Assembly: GCA_002348385.1 (NCBI GenBank)
Contig: DEBD01000037.1
Location: forward strand, 1 to 33,007
DNA length: 33,007 nucleotides
Source: Gammaproteobacteria bacterium UBA2965
GTDB lineage: Bacteria > Pseudomonadota > Gammaproteobacteria > Pseudomonadales > Azotimanducaceae
Reading direction: 5' to 3'
Part shown: positions 24,494 through 32,313 of the stretch, one piece after another
Layout of the letters: each line of letters opens with the position of its first letter
Numbering within the stretch: the stretch's first letter is position 1
Notes under the pieces: generated by a model
Database searches by the model: none
Told to the model about the DNA's origin: nothing
What the model saw: the letters and a program-made list of their open reading frames with translations, nothing else
Translations under genes and position numbers: made by a program

Positions 24494-24562
24494 CGGAGCG
24501 CCCGGCAGCTAATGTCAGCCTGGACAAGGCCATGCTGTACGAGCTGGCCTCTGCTTCACCCT
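24494..24562 (+). mobile_element. Doubtful relic of an IS3-family OrfA C-terminus
   Basis: One plus-strand frame reads RPAANVSLDKAMLYELASASP and stops with TAA at about 24560. VSLDKAML resembles the C-terminal end of IS3-family OrfA transposases, where a leucine-rich segment ends in a similar S/T-LDKAML. Only about ten residues agree, and neither OrfB nor terminal repeats are visible, so this may be chance. It lies in the 302-bp gap between the BCCT gene and the truncated sulfatase, a place where recombination is independently likely. Nothing else was recognised in this part of the gap. Confidence 0.2.
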
Positions 24563-24584
24563 AACCTTGAACTCAGTGGGATCG

Positions 24585-24635
24585 GACGCCCCTAGAAGCT
24601 GCTGGAAAAGAGACCCAGGGTCTCCTAGGGACGTC
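24585..24635 (-). terminator. Nested hairpin after the BCCT gene, possible terminator
   Basis: On the minus strand GAGACC-CTG-GGTCTC (24624 down to 24610) forms a 6-bp hairpin followed directly by TTTT (24609-24606), the form of a short intrinsic terminator about 100 nt after the BCCT stop. Around it, GACGTCCCTAG (24635-24625) pairs at 10 of 11 positions with CTAGGGGCGTC (24595-24585), enclosing the inner hairpin, the T-run and a 14-nt single-stranded stretch. The structure separates the TonB/sulfotransferase/BCCT genes from the tct genes. Confidence 0.5.
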
Positions 24636-24728
24636 GCTAATGGACCTTAACTTACTGTTTTATGAGGACGTTATTGCTTTGGGGGTCGCTTTGTACCGTA
24701 TCGTGTACCAATAGGAATTGGGCACGGA

Positions 24729-26696
24729 TCATCGCAACACGTGCAGAAAGTGCAGGTGCTTTTCATATTGATCTACCAAGTCCTGCACCACCTGTTCTTT
24801 CGTCCAGCCCATCACGTCGTAGTCCTGGCTACCCTCATTGAGGTGCACCTCCGCACGATGGTACGTTGGGTGATCAGTACAGTGCTCACCAACCAGGGCC
24901 GCATCTGGCCTAGGGTGTTCGCGGCTGACCACCACATACTGAAAGTCTATCTCGTCGCCATGCATTACGCTCAATGCCGAGCGATCCGCTGGAGTGGGCG
25001 CGTCCACTCGCACATCCAGCCCGTTGTGGCGTAGTTCCTCAGCAAACTCTTTCATCGCCGGTTGCACCACGCCCGTGATAAACGCGCTGACCGCGGAGCG
25101 TTCCGGGTAACTTAGCAGATTGTGCACGCGCTCCTTCCAATTGCTGGCCGACGGGCCAGGATTGGCAAGCACCAACGCTTGTCGCTTTGCATGGTCTAAC
25201 GAGAGCGCTCTCACAAACCCCCAAATCGCTAATATGATTGCCAGCGAAAAAGGTAACGCGCTGGCAATCGCCGCTGTCTGCAATGCAGACAGCCCGCCCG
25301 CCAGCAGCAACACCATGGCAGTCAGCCCGATCATCGCCATCCAGAAGACCCGTCGCGGTAGCGGCGTGTCATCTCGGCCATTGGACGACAGCATGTTGAG
25401 CACCATCGCCCCAGAGTCAGCCGAGGTAATGAAAAACACCAGCACCATCACCGTCGCAATCCCAGACAGCAAGCTGGACATTGGGAATTGCTCTAGGAAC
25501 TTGAACAGCGCCACCGACTCGTCTTGTCTCACCGCCGCGCCTAGGGCCTCAACCCCCTGGCCGAGGATGATGTCAATGGCTGAATTGCCGAAAACCGTCA
25601 TCCACAACAGGGTGAACAATGTTGGCGCCGCCAACGCCCCAAACACAAACTCTCTCAGGCTACGACCGCGCGATATTCTCGCGATAAACAATCCAACGAA
25701 CGGTGCCCAGCTAATCCACCAGCCCCAATAGAAGATGGTCCAGCCACCCAGCCAGTCTGTCGTGGGTTGGTACGCATAGAGGTTAAACGTCTTGCCCACC
25801 AGGTCCGCCAGGTACTCGCCCGTGTTTTGCATGAACATCTGCAACAGGTACACGGTGGGACCAAGAATCAGCATGCCCACCAGCAACGCTACAGCAAGGA
25901 CGATATTTATCTCAGACAGTCGCTTTATTCCGGCATCCAATCCGAGCACCACAGACACCGTGGCAAGCGCGGTGGTCACTACGATTAGCAGCAACTGGAC
26001 ACCGATACTGTTAGGTACCCCGAGGAGGAAATGCAAACCAGAATTGATCTGACTTACCCCCAAGCCGAGCGACGTGGCAACGCCAAAGGTCGTGCTCAAT
26101 ATGGCAAACACATCCACGACTGTGCCAAGCGGACCGTAAATTCGCTCACCTATCAACGGATACAGGGCAGAGCGCAGGGTCAGTGGCAGACCGTGGCGGA
26201 AACTGAAATAGGCGAGAATCACGGCAACTATGGCATACGTTGCCCAGGCGTGGAGCCCCCAATGGAAAAACGTAAGCTTCATCGCCTCTTTCGCGGCGGC
26301 GGCTGTTCCGCCATCACCTATCGGCGGAGCCAAGAAGTGCATCACCGGCTCAGCCACGCCGAAAAACATCAATCCAATACCCATGCCGGCGGCAAACAGC
26401 ATGGCAAACCATGAAATCAACGAGTATTCAGGCTCCGAATGATCGGGCCCGAGCTTTATCTCCCCAAAGCGGGTGAGCGCAATCACAACCGCGCTAACAA
26501 GAATGATGGCTACCACCAACACGTAGTACCAGCTCGCATTGGCGACAATTCCGGACTGCACGTTCGAGAACAAATCACGGCTGGCGTCAGGAAAGGCTAT
26601 GGACGCGACGACGATTGCCATCAACAGGCAAGCGGATATGTAGAAAACCGGCTTGTCGATTGGTGCGACGGTTTGAGTCTCGCGTTCAGTCCCCAA
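24729..26696 (-). CDS. BCCT family choline/betaine/carnitine-type transporter, BetT-like
   Basis: 655 residues: 12 membrane helices to about residue 500, then a long cytoplasmic C-terminal domain, as in BetT (about 680 residues). The glycine-rich GMGIGLMFFGVAEP is at 104-117. The Trp-rich helix 8 signature is at 319-346 (WTIFYWGWWISW, then APFVGLFIARISRGRS). The C-terminus (DYDVMGWTKEQVVQDLVDQY, EKHLHFLHVL) is the BetT-type tail, which senses osmotic state in characterised members. The likely substrate is choline or another quaternary ammonium or sulfonium compound. The TTG start at 26696 has GGGGAG upstream; it lies 19 bp after the sulfotransferase stop, so the two are cotranscribed. Confidence 0.92.
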   Translation of the reverse strand: MGTERETQTVAPIDKPVFYISACLLMAIVVASIAFPDASRDLFSNVQSGIVANASWYYVLVVAIILVSAVVIALTRFGEIKLGPDHSEPEYSLISWFAMLFAAGMGIGLMFFGVAEPVMHFLAPPIGDGGTAAAAKEAMKLTFFHWGLHAWATYAIVAVILAYFSFRHGLPLTLRSALYPLIGERIYGPLGTVVDVFAILSTTFGVATSLGLGVSQINSGLHFLLGVPNSIGVQLLLIVVTTALATVSVVLGLDAGIKRLSEINIVLAVALLVGMLILGPTVYLLQMFMQNTGEYLADLVGKTFNLYAYQPTTDWLGGWTIFYWGWWISWAPFVGLFIARISRGRSLREFVFGALAAPTLFTLLWMTVFGNSAIDIILGQGVEALGAAVRQDESVALFKFLEQFPMSSLLSGIATVMVLVFFITSADSGAMVLNMLSSNGRDDTPLPRRVFWMAMIGLTAMVLLLAGGLSALQTAAIASALPFSLAIILAIWGFVRALSLDHAKRQALVLANPGPSASNWKERVHNLLSYPERSAVSAFITGVVQPAMKEFAEELRHNGLDVRVDAPTPADRSALSVMHGDEIDFQYVVVSREHPRPDAALVGEHCTDHPTYHRAEVHLNEGSQDYDVMGWTKEQVVQDLVDQYEKHLHFLHVLR

Positions 26697-26715
26697 TTGT
26701 TAGCTCCCCAACCCG

Positions 26716-28710
26716 CTAGCTCTCGGTCATCGGATATGACGCCAAGACAGTACCTAATGACTCCTTCAATGGATCCAGCCATGGCTCATAGTGGCGCCAC
26801 TGCTCCAGCGCCTGCGTGAAGATCGGCTGACGGACCTGCTCAGAACTCGGGGTACGTACGTTGCGTTCCGTTTCATAGTACCTGATGCAGGCCTCCTCGA
26901 AAGGCAGGCCACAAAAGTCCAGCATACGCCGTACCTGAGACTCCAGATCGGCGACCACGTCTTCATGCTGCACCCGCAACACGAAACCCGGCAGGACTTC
27001 ATCCCAGTGATCCATGAGCTGCACGTAGTCACTATAGTATTGGCCCAAGTCGTGCAGGTCGTAGCTAAACTCCTGCCCCTCCGCAAAAAGCTGCTTGTAG
27101 GCGCTAAAGCAACATGACATGGGGTGACGCCGGGCATCAATCACCTTGGCGTTCGGCAGTATGAGTTTGATCAGACCCAGGTGGCGGAAGTTATTTGGCA
27201 TCTTGTCTATGAACAATGGTGCACCCTGCCGATGAATGCGTGTGTCGGTGATGAACGCATCACCTAACTCACGCAATCGCTCAGCTGACAGGTCACCCAA
27301 AACCTCAGGATACCCCGAGTCACTACCCTCGACCCCACGACGTAGCCGATGGGCAAGGGAGAGTATGTTCGGCAACTCATGGGTTCCGTCAACCTGGCTA
27401 TGAGATGACAGAATCTGCTCGAGCAACGTTGAGCCCGCCCGGGGCAGGCCGACGATGAAGATCGGGTCTGGGGCGTCGCAACCCGCATTGTCTTGGCGAC
27501 GAAAAAGTGCCTCGGTGCAGCTTTGCTGCTGGGCCGCCAGGTCAGCGGACATCTGCTGCGCATCGTATCGGCTTTCGGCCTTCTTCAATGCGTTGCCTTG
27601 GCGGTAGTAGCCAAAGGAAGACTCATAGTCACCACGATCCTCGTGAGCCTTCCCCAGGGCAAAGTACAAGAACGCACGATCCGCCGTAGATTGCTCCGCG
27701 TTCGTTTCCTGGTCAACCATCAGGCGAAGCTCATCATCGGTAAACCGGTACGTCTTCAGGTTCGACAGGGAGTAATAGGCTTCTCCATGCTGGGGCTGGT
27801 GTCGATAAGCCTGGCGATAAGCTTCCACCGCGGCCTCAGAACGCCCGCCGGTCTTCAGCGCATGACCTTTGGAAGTCCAGGTAACCGCATCGCCCGGAAG
27901 CTTTTCCAACACTTTGTCGAAATGAGTCAGCGCGTCGTCGAAATGGCCAATCTGCATGCTGACGACGGCGTAGATCGATTGAAACTGGGGATTGGCCGGA
28001 TCCGTCGCAAGCAACTCCTCGGCTTCCTTGAGAGCCGCCGCAAAGCGTTGACGTTTGCGCAATACCTGTACGTAATCAATTCTGGCCGCCACATTCTCTG
28101 GCTCGAAAGCCGCGGCACTCGCAAGCAACAGTTCCGCATCGTCGAGCACGCCTAAGCGAACGCCTACGTCTGCGAGCAGACGCATTCCTTCCACATGGTG
28201 AGGAAACTTCTTCAGAAATTTTCTGCAGATGTCCTCAGCCCGAAGCAGCTTGCCTTGCGCGATGAGGTCCGTTGCGGCAATTAGCGGTTTTGGGAGACGC
28301 TCAAGGCGCCGCAGCTGCGCCTCAACAGTTGTCGCTTCACGCTGCCTTCCGAGTTGGTGCAACAGTTCCACACGTGCTCGGAAACTCGCAACCAAGGCCG
28401 GATTAAGGCGACACGCTCGCGCGTACGCAGCCAGGGCCATATCAGGTTTCTTCATGGCACGATAGAGATGCCCCTGTTCCTGATGTGCCCGGCCATGGGT
28501 CGGCAACGACGCCATCAATTTCTGCAGCGGCTCTTGGGCCGCGTCGAACTGACACAAATAGCGATGACAGACCGCTTGCATGTACAACGCATCGGCATGA
28601 TCAGGCCTCTCGGCCAGAATGGGCTCGAGCGCACTTAGCGCGGACTCGAATCGCTGCTCCGTGATCGCCGATTGAATGTTGGCTAGAGCGCTTTGCTGGC
28701 TTTCTGCCAT
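26716..28710 (-). CDS. TPR-repeat sulfotransferase
   Basis: 664 residues from ATG 28710. Residues 1-400 form tetratricopeptide repeats (ALYMQAVCHRYLCQFDAAQEP, AAYARACRLNP, GDYESSFGYYRQGNALKKAE). From about 415 there is a PAPS-dependent sulfotransferase domain: the 5'-phosphosulfate loop PIFIVGLPRAGSTLLEQILSS (416-436), IDKMPNNFRHLGLI and the 3'-phosphate motif with RHPMSCCFSAYKQLF, then an HEDVVADLE segment. No signal peptide is present, so it acts in the cytoplasm and transfers sulfate from PAPS to an unknown acceptor recognised perhaps via the TPRs. Such genes recur beside TonB receptors in marine proteobacteria (from memory). The ribosome site is poor, and a hairpin lies in the 66-bp leader. 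The genes on both sides are cotranscribed candidates. Confidence 0.92.
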   Translation of the reverse strand: MAESQQSALANIQSAITEQRFESALSALEPILAERPDHADALYMQAVCHRYLCQFDAAQEPLQKLMASLPTHGRAHQEQGHLYRAMKKPDMALAAYARACRLNPALVASFRARVELLHQLGRQREATTVEAQLRRLERLPKPLIAATDLIAQGKLLRAEDICRKFLKKFPHHVEGMRLLADVGVRLGVLDDAELLLASAAAFEPENVAARIDYVQVLRKRQRFAAALKEAEELLATDPANPQFQSIYAVVSMQIGHFDDALTHFDKVLEKLPGDAVTWTSKGHALKTGGRSEAAVEAYRQAYRHQPQHGEAYYSLSNLKTYRFTDDELRLMVDQETNAEQSTADRAFLYFALGKAHEDRGDYESSFGYYRQGNALKKAESRYDAQQMSADLAAQQQSCTEALFRRQDNAGCDAPDPIFIVGLPRAGSTLLEQILSSHSQVDGTHELPNILSLAHRLRRGVEGSDSGYPEVLGDLSAERLRELGDAFITDTRIHRQGAPLFIDKMPNNFRHLGLIKLILPNAKVIDARRHPMSCCFSAYKQLFAEGQEFSYDLHDLGQYYSDYVQLMDHWDEVLPGFVLRVQHEDVVADLESQVRRMLDFCGLPFEEACIRYYETERNVRTPSSEQVRQPIFTQALEQWRHYEPWLDPLKESLGTVLASYPMTES

Positions 28711-28731
28711 CGTTTGAACCACGCGACACAA

Positions 28732-28749
28732 CGCCCCCGAATGGGAGCG
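28732..28749 (-). other. Intercistronic RNA hairpin between receptor and sulfotransferase
   Basis: The minus-strand RNA CGCUCCC-AUUC-GGGGGCG forms a 7-bp stem with one U-G pair and a 4-nt loop, between the receptor stop (28777) and the sulfotransferase start (28710). No U-run follows, so it more likely stabilises or sets the relative level of the two messages than terminates. Confidence 0.4.
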
Positions 28750-28776
28750 CTATTAGATCTCAATATTACTGCGACG

Positions 28777-31545
28777 CTAGAACTCGTACGTGACCCGCAA
28801 ACCGACTGTGGCTGGACGCGCGTAGTTAACACGGGGCCGGTCGTACACGAAGCTGCGTGACAGCTCGGCCTTCTCGTTGAAGATATTGTCTCCGAATATC
28901 TCCGCGGTCCACTCGTCTCCGGATATTCCCGCGGACAGCCCTACCATCACCCAGCTGTCGATCTCATCGCGATTCATGGTAATGATGTCGCTGTAGGACT
29001 TCGAAGCGTAGGAAATATGGGGCATGACATGAACCATATACCCGTCTCCGATGGGCCAGTCGTAGCGAACCCTGATGTTGCCTTGAAAATCCGGCGCAAA
29101 AGCCAGCTCATCGCCTTTCAACACGTCTTGTGTTGGCGTTAGCACTTTGGTGATCTCCGTGTCGAGAATCGAGAACGCGCCGACCACCGACAACCCTGCG
29201 GTTGGCTGCCAGATGAAGTCGGCTTCGACGCCCTTGACTTCTGCGTCCGCTGCATTGTCAGAGAAGAACAAGTTAGCAATGCTCGGATCGAAAATCGTAG
29301 TCTGCAGATCGCTGATCTCAACGAGGAACACGCTACCATTGAAGCGCAACGTACGGTCGAGCAGATCCAGCTTCCAGCCAATCTCGTAATTGGTCACGTC
29401 ATCGGTGTCGAGCTCGAACGGCACCGCAAAGTTATTGGGGCCCACCGCACCACCGGGTCGATTGAGCAAGCCGGGACGAAAACCCTCAGAGAAGGTTGCA
29501 TAGTAGAGTTGATTGTCGGTCGGACGCCACGACACCGAACCACGGAAGATGGTTCCGCTCACCGACGCCTTATCCGGCGCATTCAGTGCGTTGACGATCC
29601 CGCGAATCTCCGCATCGCTAATGGCGTTGGGGGCGTTAACGAATTCCCCCCGCCCAACACTGTAGGGATCGGCGGCGCTCAAGATAGCCTTGATCTCGTC
29701 GAACGACTGGCCCTGGGTGAACGTGATTCCCCCACCCGCGGTGCAGTCGCCAATAAACGTGACCGAACCGTCGCCATCATAGAGGTCGCTCAAATTGGTG
29801 CCGAACCGATTCGCATCGTCCTGAAAACCGTTGCAGAAGGAAGCATTCGCACCACCCTCAAAGTCAACGTCGATGTCGTACCAGCGCGCGCCAACGGTCA
29901 GCTCAAGCTGATCGCTGACATCAAAGGAAACCTCCCCGAACACCCCAAGCTGCTCATCTTGCCGACGCACATCGTTACGAAAGACCACGCCAGGAGGAAA
30001 TGGCCCTGGATCCGAGTTGTATGCGCCCGGGAACGGAAAATTAGTCGAGAACCCAGGAGAGCCAAAGACCACTGCCTCTTCCGCACCTGGATAGGTGAAA
30101 TCGTTGCGCTCTTCGAGCTTCAGGTCCTGATAGAAGGCGCCCGCTGTCAGCCGAATGGCCCGCGCTGGATCCGTAGCGATGCGCAGCTCATGAGACATCA
30201 CTTTCGTGTTAGTGCTGCTATCCACGAACATATTCGGCGCCTGACAAGTCCCCTCGGGCAAACCGTCCACCAAGCCGTCCGCGGTGTAGTAGTTGTTGTA
30301 TTCCGGGTAGCTGACGGTGCTGTCGCAAATGTAATAAGGCAGGTACTGCCCGGCGAACAGATAGTCCGTGTAGTCGATACGCTGCTCGGTTTCCCGGTCC
30401 GTGTAGGCTCCGGTATATACGACCTCCAAACGATCGAACAAGCCAGTCAACGTCCAGTTGGTGTTATTGAAGCGATCTTCTAGAGAGTCTTCCTCGAAGC
30501 GCTGAATCTCGTAGTCATCAAGATCCGGGTCGGCAAAAAACACGCCATCGGAGTCGATTTCCTGGCGCGAGTGGGCAACCTGCAGGCTCCAGCTGTCATT
30601 GATGTTCCACAACGCGCTCAGGCGCCCACCGGCGTAGGTGGTCTCGTTGAAGTTGTTCTCGACGAGGCTCGAATTGTCCCCCTGAATGAAATTTACCCGT
30701 GACAGGTCAGCGATGCGCTGCCCAACAGACGTGTCACCTGCCGCCTGCGCGTTGGCGATCCCAGACGCACTCTGCACCCCAGCGCGGCGCTGAGAAACCG
30801 GCACGCCGTTGCTACGCACCGTACCCGCCTCGCGAAAGCGTGCGGATTCCGACACGTCGCGAGTACCGTGCACGTTGTCGATGTAACCACCCTGGTTGTC
30901 GACGTAGACAACGGCCCGAATGGTGAAGGCGTCGGAAATAGGAATGTTGATCATCCCCTCGACGTTGTTACTCATCTCACCGTCTTTGGTGAAAGCCGTT
31001 CCAAAATGCAGGTCGCCGTATAGGCCCGACGGATCAGGCTTGTTGGTAATCAGGCGCACGTTACCGGCCTGAGAGCTGGCACCAAACAGTGTGCCCTGGG
31101 GGCCTGACAGCACCTCGATTCGATTCATGTCGGCCGTGTACACATCGAGGTTACGCCCGGGCTGGGATAGCGGCTGCTCATCGAGATATAGCGCCACGTT
31201 GGGAGCAAGGCCCGCCACCCCCGCCGTGGTGAGCGTCGGCGTGGTAGAGGCAACACCGCGAATGTAGACGGTATTCTGGGAGGGACCACTACCGCCGGCC
31301 GTTATGCCGGGCAACTGGATGAGGTAGTCGGTGAAATTCGTCACGCCCATGTCGCGCATGGCGTCTTCGGTCAGCGCTTGCACGGCGATCGGTATGTCCT
31401 GGGTGCTGGCCGCGCGTTTAGTGGCAGTCACTACCACCTCTTCTATGCCTCGAGTTTCTGACTCCTGGGCCAAAGCTTGCCCTGCCACCATACCGGCGAT
31501 GGCGGTGAGCACGGCTTGATTGATCTTGGTGCGTTGAAATTGCAC
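28777..31545 (-). CDS. TonB-dependent outer-membrane receptor
   Basis: 922 residues. The start is GTG 31545, with AGAGGGG upstream, giving signal peptide residues 1-26 (QFQRTKINQAVLTAIAGM then VAGQALA). The mature N-terminus has the plug start IEEVVVTATKRAAST and the plug motifs YIRGV, ALYLDEQPLSQPGRN and MNRIEVLSGPQGTLFGASSQ. The rest is a 22-strand barrel with a final aromatic residue (RVTYEF). Two pairs of cysteines (407/434 and 571/601) lie in probable outer loops and may form disulfides. It imports a ligand too large or rare for porins, with energy from TonB. It leads the cluster with the TPR-sulfotransferase and BCCT genes and is divergent from marR, with four operator-like repeats between. 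Confidence 0.95.
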   Translation of the reverse strand: MQFQRTKINQAVLTAIAGMVAGQALAQESETRGIEEVVVTATKRAASTQDIPIAVQALTEDAMRDMGVTNFTDYLIQLPGITAGGSGPSQNTVYIRGVASTTPTLTTAGVAGLAPNVALYLDEQPLSQPGRNLDVYTADMNRIEVLSGPQGTLFGASSQAGNVRLITNKPDPSGLYGDLHFGTAFTKDGEMSNNVEGMINIPISDAFTIRAVVYVDNQGGYIDNVHGTRDVSESARFREAGTVRSNGVPVSQRRAGVQSASGIANAQAAGDTSVGQRIADLSRVNFIQGDNSSLVENNFNETTYAGGRLSALWNINDSWSLQVAHSRQEIDSDGVFFADPDLDDYEIQRFEEDSLEDRFNNTNWTLTGLFDRLEVVYTGAYTDRETEQRIDYTDYLFAGQYLPYYICDSTVSYPEYNNYYTADGLVDGLPEGTCQAPNMFVDSSTNTKVMSHELRIATDPARAIRLTAGAFYQDLKLEERNDFTYPGAEEAVVFGSPGFSTNFPFPGAYNSDPGPFPPGVVFRNDVRRQDEQLGVFGEVSFDVSDQLELTVGARWYDIDVDFEGGANASFCNGFQDDANRFGTNLSDLYDGDGSVTFIGDCTAGGGITFTQGQSFDEIKAILSAADPYSVGRGEFVNAPNAISDAEIRGIVNALNAPDKASVSGTIFRGSVSWRPTDNQLYYATFSEGFRPGLLNRPGGAVGPNNFAVPFELDTDDVTNYEIGWKLDLLDRTLRFNGSVFLVEISDLQTTIFDPSIANLFFSDNAADAEVKGVEADFIWQPTAGLSVVGAFSILDTEITKVLTPTQDVLKGDELAFAPDFQGNIRVRYDWPIGDGYMVHVMPHISYASKSYSDIITMNRDEIDSWVMVGLSAGISGDEWTAEIFGDNIFNEKAELSRSFVYDRPRVNYARPATVGLRVTYEF

Positions 31546-31565
31546 GGCTTCCCCTCTCCAAATTT

Positions 31566-31629
31566 TTAGTTGTGTAATCAATTAGTTGTGTAATCAATTA
31601 GTTGCCTAATCAATTAGTTGCCTAATCAA
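31566..31629. repeat. Four tandem 16-bp repeats, probable MarR operator array
   Basis: Four uninterrupted units lie at 31566-31581, 31582-31597, 31598-31613 and 31614-31629. The two near the receptor gene are TTAGTTGTGTAATCAA; the two near marR are TTAGTTGCCTAATCAA. In the second type the unit, with its preceding A, gives ATTAG-TTGC-CTAAT, a perfect 5-bp inverted repeat typical in size and composition of MarR-family sites. In the first type one base of the pair is lost. The 16-bp period places neighbouring sites about 1.5 helical turns apart. The last unit nearest the receptor ends 21 bp from its start codon, so bound protein would cover that promoter. -10-like TGTAAT and CCTAAT hexamers are embedded on the marR strand. 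Confidence 0.85.
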
Positions 31630-31818
31630 TGGTACTTCGGGTCTCCCACCGGGAACGCCTGGAAGTTTCTGGCGGATATCCTAACTGATCGGCGAGATGA
31701 AGCATACAACCCTAAGGAAATGGCGGGCAAACGCATACAGTCCTATCGATCTTCGCTTCATGGATTCGGCCAATATTCAGACGTAATATGTGCCGCCCCA
31801 CCCACCAGAGCCAAGGCC

Positions 31819-32313
31819 GTGACCACCATCGACCAAGAAGAACAGGTGCTGATCAACCTGCGCCAGATCATTCGCGCCACAGACCTGTACTCTCGCCAGC
31901 TAAGCAAACAGTTTGGGCTGACCGCACCGCAGCTCCTCATACTCCAAGCCATCAGGCGCTTGGGTGCCGTGTCGATCTCCAAGCTGGCCGCTGAGGCCAG
32001 CCTCAGTCAGGCCACGGTGACGACCATTATCGATCGACTGGAAAAACGCGGATTGGTCACGCGCCATCGCAGCGCACAGGACAAACGCGTCGTCCACGCA
32101 ACCTTAACCGACGAGGGTGATGCCATGACCGTGCAAGCGCCCACCCTACTTCAGGATTTGTTCAGTCGGCGCTTTGCTGCGCTGGATGATTGGGAAAAGT
32201 CCATGATCGTGTGTTCGCTGCAACGCGTGGCCAGCATGATGAATGCCGAGAAAATCGACGCGTCGCCCATGCTACATCTGGGGGGTGCAGACGGGCAGGA
32301 TCAAACAAGTTGA
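31819..32313 (+). CDS. MarR family transcriptional regulator
   Basis: 164 residues from GTG 31819 (AAGG just upstream). The winged-helix domain is clear: ATDLYSRQLSKQFGLTAPQL, GAVSISKLAAEASLSQATVT with TTIIDRLEKRGLV as recognition helix region, and the wing RHRSAQDKRVVHATLTDEG. Dimerisation helices lie on both sides. A longer start at ATG 31720 would add 33 residues without family resemblance. It is divergent from the receptor gene and next to the tandem operator-like repeats, so it very likely represses the receptor operon and itself until a ligand binds. No sensing cysteine pattern was noticed. Its TGA overlaps the TTG start of the next gene. Confidence 0.88.
   Translation: MTTIDQEEQVLINLRQIIRATDLYSRQLSKQFGLTAPQLLILQAIRRLGAVSISKLAAEASLSQATVTTIIDRLEKRGLVTRHRSAQDKRVVHATLTDEGDAMTVQAPTLLQDLFSRRFAALDDWEKSMIVCSLQRVASMMNAEKIDASPMLHLGGADGQDQTS

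Noticed and set aside
24585..24635. Similarity of GACGCCCCTAG and CTAGGGACGTC to the tRNA-Glu 3' end (CCCCTAGGGGACG) at the window edge, as an att site
   Set aside because: Only 10-12 bases agree, with gaps; the better match (24625-24635) is in the wrong orientation for a direct att repeat. The terminator-like fold explains the sequence better.
24641..24715. Plus-strand frame MDLNLLFYEDVIALGVAL resembling the start of a LysR regulator
   Set aside because: It has 24 codons with no helix-turn-helix and no ribosome site; the likeness stops after five residues.
29509..30483. 324-codon plus-strand frame inside the TonB receptor gene
   Set aside because: It is antisense to a full-length conserved receptor; no motif, no ribosome site.
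31566..31629. Reading the tandem repeats as a CRISPR array
   Set aside because: The units are 16 bp and directly adjacent, without spacers, and no cas gene is near.
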